Positions 4,708 to 7,269 of a stretch of DNA of 7,269 nucleotides are shown piece after piece. The translations under genes were made by a program, and so were the position numbers. The DNA comes from an uncultured Lachnospiraceae bacterium (GTDB taxonomy: Bacteria > Bacillota > Clostridia > Lachnospirales > Lachnospiraceae): NCBI GenBank assembly GCA_946406305.1, contig CAMJKC010000086.1, positions 1-7,269 on the forward strand. Reading direction: 5' to 3'. The notes under the pieces are model-generated. The model did not search any database, was not told where the DNA came from, and saw only the letters and a program-made list of their open reading frames with translations. The first letter of the stretch is position 1, and each line of letters begins with the position of its first letter.

Positions 4708-5268
4708 CTATCTATACTCGCAATCGACAAAATGGTCATTGACCATACCTATTGATTGCATAAATGAGTATGTTATCACTGGACCTACAAATGCCATTCC
4801 CCTTTTCTTAAAATCTTTACTCATTTTCGTTGATATATTAGACACCGTTATTATATCTTTATTTTTTCTAATTTTATTTACAATCTGTTTACCTTTTGTA
4901 TATGACCAAACATATGCATCAAGGCTCCCATATTCTTTTATGATTTCTTTTACCGCAATAGCATTTTTTCTTATACTAAATATTTTACTCTTATTTCTTA
5001 TCAAATCTTTATTTTTTAGCATCTCTTTTAAATATGAATCAGTCATCTTTGCACACTTATTTATATTGAAATTAAAAAATGCTTTTTTATATGCCGCCCT
5101 CTTATTTATAATTGTCCTAAATGACAAACCAACACTTTGCCCCTCAAGACATAACATCTCAAAAATATATCTGTCATCATGAGATATTTTACACCACTCT
5201 GTATCGTGGTATTTTGTAAGTAATGGATCAGGCAATGCCCACAATCTACATCCACTTTCTTTTTTCAT
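4708..5268 (-). CDS. tag: DNA-3-methyladenine glycosylase I
   Basis: A 186-residue Tag-family enzyme, essentially the length of E. coli Tag. It removes 3-methyladenine from alkylated DNA, starting base excision repair. Family features are visible: the zinc-site residues Cys7, His21, His179 and Cys183 (GCRLW, YHDTEW, NDHFVDC), Tyr20, the catalytic-pocket Glu42 in EMLCLEGQ, and the C-terminal FVGPVITYSFMQSIGMVNDH. One key position differs: E. coli Trp46, which stacks on the damaged base, aligns with Phe50 (GLSF instead of GLSW). An aromatic residue is kept, so activity is likely, perhaps with altered affinity. The gene lies 23 nt behind the LicC-like gene and is preceded by AAGGA, so the two probably form an operon with no obvious functional link. 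No clear terminator hairpin lies in the gap to glmS. Confidence 0.95.
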   Translation of the reverse strand: MKKESGCRLWALPDPLLTKYHDTEWCKISHDDRYIFEMLCLEGQSVGLSFRTIINKRAAYKKAFFNFNINKCAKMTDSYLKEMLKNKDLIRNKSKIFSIRKNAIAVKEIIKEYGSLDAYVWSYTKGKQIVNKIRKNKDIITVSNISTKMSKDFKKRGMAFVGPVITYSFMQSIGMVNDHFVDCEYR

Positions 5269-5291
5269 TTTTTTAATTCCTTTTTTATATT

Positions 5292-6203
5292 TTAAAGCTT
5301 TATAATATTCCCATTTTTATAATAATATATCTCATCTTTTTTATTCTTTAATGTAAATGTGAAAGACTTATTGTTAAAATCATTATTTTCTATATGTGCA
5401 TTTTCTATTTCATATTGTTTTACGTTAAGTTTCTTTGCAATATCATATAATGTCTTACTCCCATAGTCATCACTTATAAAAAATTCTTTTAGTTCTTCAA
5501 ATGTATCAAATTCATGAAAAATGTTTTTAGGCAATTCATATATGTAGTATTTGTAAAAATCATTTAGATATAAATATATAATCTCTTCCCAATAAAAATT
5601 TTCTGTCCCCTCTTTATTGTATAACTCTTCACAATGTTTAAAAAGAATTTTTGATTTCTCGTTTGTAAAAAAAGCAATCCCTACCATACTATACGAAGGT
5701 CCACTATGCCTTTCTATTTTTAGTATCTCATCTTCATCTCCAGTAATACATTTCCACTCATCATGCTCATGGTCAATATAAACACTTTTAAAATGTGAAT
5801 CAAATTCATATTCATTAAAAACATTTTCATCAAGATAAATATCTGCAACAGTTATATAAAAAGATTTATTTAAAATATGTGGCATAACCTTGTATAAACT
5901 TGACAATGTGTTTTTTTTGCTATATTCCTCATTATAAACGAGTTTAACATTATACTTACTTTTTAAATATTCAAATTTTTCTTTTAAATAACCTACAACT
6001 ATTATAATTTCATTTATACCTGCTTTCTTTATTTGTTCAATTTGCCTTTCAATTAAAACTTCACCTTTTACTTTTATCATGCATTTTGGAATATCAAAAG
6101 TCAATGGAAAGAGCCTCTTCCCCATACCACAGGCAAGTATTACTGCACAGTCCACTTTATACTTATTATTTAATTTATTTTTATACCAATCAATTTTGTT
6201 CAT
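5292..6203 (-). CDS. LicC-like CTP:phosphocholine cytidylyltransferase with a truncated choline-kinase-like tail
   Basis: This is a 303-residue protein. Residues 19-240 form a nucleotidyltransferase domain: ILACGMGKRLFPLTFDIPK (22-40, with nucleotide-binding loop and Lys40), GINEIIIVVGYLKEKFEYL, a metal-site candidate Asp121 in VADIYL, YWEEII (204-209) and FHEFDTFEEL with Asp233. These match the layout of LicC, which makes CDP-choline for decorating cell-surface polymers. Residues 249-303 (SKTLYDIAKKLNVKQYEIEN, then NNDFNNKSFTFTLKNKK) resemble the linker and first strands of a choline/ethanolamine kinase N-lobe as found in LicC-kinase fusions. The protein then stops before the kinase active site. 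Residues 1-18 are a short extension where longer relatives carry a winged-helix domain. The substrate is inferred; another sugar or alcohol phosphate is possible. No licA, licB or licD neighbour is visible. Confidence 0.78.
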   Translation of the reverse strand: MNKIDWYKNKLNNKYKVDCAVILACGMGKRLFPLTFDIPKCMIKVKGEVLIERQIEQIKKAGINEIIIVVGYLKEKFEYLKSKYNVKLVYNEEYSKKNTLSSLYKVMPHILNKSFYITVADIYLDENVFNEYEFDSHFKSVYIDHEHDEWKCITGDEDEILKIERHSGPSYSMVGIAFFTNEKSKILFKHCEELYNKEGTENFYWEEIIYLYLNDFYKYYIYELPKNIFHEFDTFEELKEFFISDDYGSKTLYDIAKKLNVKQYEIENAHIENNDFNNKSFTFTLKNKKDEIYYYKNGNIIKL

Positions 6204-6241
6204 ATTTTGCTGTCCTTTTTAAGAAAATGAACATAGTGTTA

Positions 6242-6270
6242 ATTTTAAAATATAATACCCTATTTGTCAA
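6242..6270 (-). promoter_or_regulatory. Promoter of the LicC-like/tag operon
   Basis: TTGACA (6270-6265), a 17-nt spacer and TAAAAT (6247-6242) read on the minus strand. The leader of about 32 nt ends in AAAGGA, 9 nt before the ATG at 6203. It starts immediately beyond the tRNA terminator. Confidence 0.75.
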
Positions 6271-6273
6271 TAT

Positions 6274-6308
6274 AAATAAAAAAACATATATTATAAAAAT
6301 ATATGTTT
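6274..6308 (-). terminator. Terminator of the tRNA-Leu gene
   Basis: On the minus strand AAACATATA (6308-6300) pairs with TATATGTTT (6290-6282). Two more A-U pairs extend the stem to 11 bp with a 5-nt loop. A T-rich run follows (6281-6274). The stem is AT-rich, so termination may be partial, but its place 6 bp after the tRNA end supports the call. Confidence 0.6.
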
Positions 6309-6314
6309 CCTTTA

Positions 6315-6394
<80 letters not shown>

Positions 6395-6407
6395 AAATAC
6401 ACTTTTG

Positions 6408-6436
6408 ATTATACATAATTACTAAAAATATTTCAA
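6408..6436 (-). promoter_or_regulatory. Promoter of tRNA-Leu
   Basis: TTGAAA (6436-6431), a 17-nt spacer and a perfect TATAAT (6413-6408) on the minus strand place the transcription start a few bases before the mature 5' end at 6394. Confidence 0.8.
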
Positions 6437-6488
6437 GTGTTTTGCTGTCTCAAAACAATTATCACAAGTCTGCCTTTTAAGTAATGAA

Positions 6489-6893
6489 TTACTTTTCTAA
6501 ATAACTATTAATTTTATTTTTAAAAGATTCGAAAACCACAATATAACTTTTAATAATTTTATTGTATTTTTCTTTTGCAATCTCATAGTCATAATCATGA
6601 GTTACATCGTTTCTATCTGCAAGCATATCAATCCATTTCTCATTGCCTATTAGACCTACACTTGCTGCTTTTTTTAATGTCTCTTTGGGAGAGCCTGACG
6701 GAAAATCAATAATTCCAAACTCTTCTTTAAGTACTTCTCTTAACACTTTCCATGCAAGATCAAATGCTAAATTAAAAACCATAATTACTCCCGAAAGAAT
6801 AAATATATTTGATTCATCCTCATACTTAGCTTTAGAAAGATTTTCAAATGACTTTTTAAGAGATTCAAATCTCTTAGTATATGATTTTTGCAT
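6489..6893 (-). CDS. HEPN-domain protein of the HI0074/HepT type (putative toxin RNase)
   Basis: A 134-residue all-helical protein that matches the HI0074 nucleotidyltransferase-partner family. It has a long N-terminal helix, the FNLAFDLAWKVLREVLKEEFG segment (40-60), GSPKETLKKAASVGLI (67-82) and the motif RNDVTHDY at 94-101. This is the HEPN catalytic signature R-X4-H (Arg94, His99) followed by X-Tyr (Tyr101). In characterised HepT/MntA pairs, HepT is an RNase toxin, and MntA silences it by adding AMP to that tyrosine. The gene overlaps the upstream nucleotidyltransferase gene by 20 nt, so the two are translated together, and a GAGG motif lies 12 nt before the ATG, somewhat far. Older annotation as a substrate-binding partner of a nucleotidyltransferase is the alternative view of the same family. 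Confidence 0.85.
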   Translation of the reverse strand: MQKSYTKRFESLKKSFENLSKAKYEDESNIFILSGVIMVFNLAFDLAWKVLREVLKEEFGIIDFPSGSPKETLKKAASVGLIGNEKWIDMLADRNDVTHDYDYEIAKEKYNKIIKSYIVVFESFKNKINSYLEK

Positions 6894-7164
6894 ATGTGTC
6901 TATATCCTCTTTCAAGTAATTATTTTTTATTCTATCATAATCAAAAAGATTTATTATAGTTAAAGTTCTTATACCATCTATTTCGTCTTTTAGTTTACCA
7001 ATATCTTTAACACCCTTTACCACTATATCTAAGTCACTTCCAGTCCTTTCAGTTTTTTTTGCATACGAACCAAATAAATACAAATGAGAAACATTATTAT
7101 TCTTGCATATATTCTCTATTTTTTCCAATACTTTTCTAATTTTTTCATTTTTTACAAATTCCAT
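6874..7164 (-). CDS. MNT-type minimal nucleotidyltransferase (MntA-like antitoxin)
   Basis: A 96-residue minimal nucleotidyltransferase with the GSX10DXD signature: Gly32-Ser33 in LYLFGSYAKK and Asp44/Asp46 in GSDLDIVV. Proteins of this size paired with a HEPN partner act as antitoxins by AMPylating the toxin. The third acidic residue expected in the next strand (usually VDL or IDL) is Asn72 here (TIINLFDYD). Nearby Asp75 or Asp77 might compensate, or the enzyme might be weak or inactive. The gene comes before the HEPN gene, and its end overlaps that gene's start. The start at 7164 has no ribosome binding site: the predicted -10 box ends only 7 nt upstream, so the mRNA appears to be leaderless. 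No other in-frame ATG is found near the start. Confidence 0.88.
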   Translation of the reverse strand: MEFVKNEKIRKVLEKIENICKNNNVSHLYLFGSYAKKTERTGSDLDIVVKGVKDIGKLKDEIDGIRTLTIINLFDYDRIKNNYLKEDIDTYAKIIY

Positions 7165-7170
7165 AAATTC

Positions 7171-7199
7171 ATTATGCCATAAATTGCATTTTTTTTCAA
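7171..7199 (-). promoter_or_regulatory. Promoter of the MNT/HEPN operon
   Basis: TTGAAA (7199-7194), a 17-nt spacer and CATAAT (7176-7171) read on the minus strand. The predicted transcription start falls at or next to the A of the ATG at 7164. Confidence 0.65.
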
Positions 7200-7215
7200 T
7201 GATTGGAAATAATTG

Positions 7216-7269
7216 GATAAAGTCAATTTACTATGGGTTAAAAATGTAAAAAAATATATATTTATAATT
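7216..7269 (-). repeat. 54-bp inverted repeat, copy B (upstream of the MNT/HEPN operon)
   Basis: The reverse complement of 2715-2768 with one difference. Similarity begins after GATAAAG at 7216 and continues up to the last base of the window, so the repeat may extend further. Relative to the gene it precedes, the orientation is the same as that of copy A relative to glmS. Confidence 0.9.

Noticed and set aside
4739..5182. Plus-strand frame of 147 residues resembling a membrane protein
   Set aside because: It is antisense to tag. The apparent membrane segments follow from the complement of Lys-rich codons.

Overview
The window is AT-rich, with strong AGGAGG-type ribosome binding sites, near-consensus sigma-70 promoters with 17-nt spacers, the standard genetic code and a tRNA gene without an encoded CCA. 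Together these suggest a low-GC Firmicute, most likely a clostridial relative. This is an inference from style and gene content; no marker gene fixes the taxon.

Left part (1 to about 2650, almost all minus strand) is accessory DNA. At the left edge a RelB/DinJ-type ribbon-helix-helix antitoxin gene overlaps an incomplete gene whose start does not look like a RelE/YafQ toxin. Upstream of that pair lies a 149-bp nested palindrome that resembles a MITE. Next comes a worn lysogeny-type module: an N-terminal fragment of a tyrosine recombinase (681-932, internal stop, cut short), an unidentified small RNA with its own consensus promoter and terminator (979-1060), a MazF/PemK-fold protein (1101-1802) and a LexA/CI-type S24 repressor (1812-2450). 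The repressor and the PemK-like gene form a tight operon. The whole module is bracketed by two direct copies of a 36-bp sequence (678-713 and 2528-2563). Its length and its GTTTTAG/CTAAAAC ends recall a type II CRISPR repeat, but there is no array and no cas gene.

Right part (about 2700 to the end) looks like ordinary chromosome with one defence-like cassette. glmS (plus strand) makes glucosamine-6-phosphate. Convergent to it is a two-gene operon: a LicC-type cytidylyltransferase that seems to be the remnant of a longer cytidylyltransferase-choline kinase fusion, followed by tag (3-methyladenine DNA glycosylase I). A tRNA-Leu(UAG) with its own promoter and terminator comes next, then an overlapping MNT/HEPN pair (MntA/HepT-like toxin-antitoxin).

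A 54-bp sequence occurs in inverted orientation at 2715-2768 and 7216-7269, enclosing this right part. Each copy lies just upstream of a gene and reads toward it. The second copy reaches the very end of the window, so the repeat may be longer than what is visible.

The most unusual parts are the 36-bp repeat pair around the lysogeny module, the orphan small RNA between the integrase remnant and the PemK-like gene, and the inverted 54-bp repeat.
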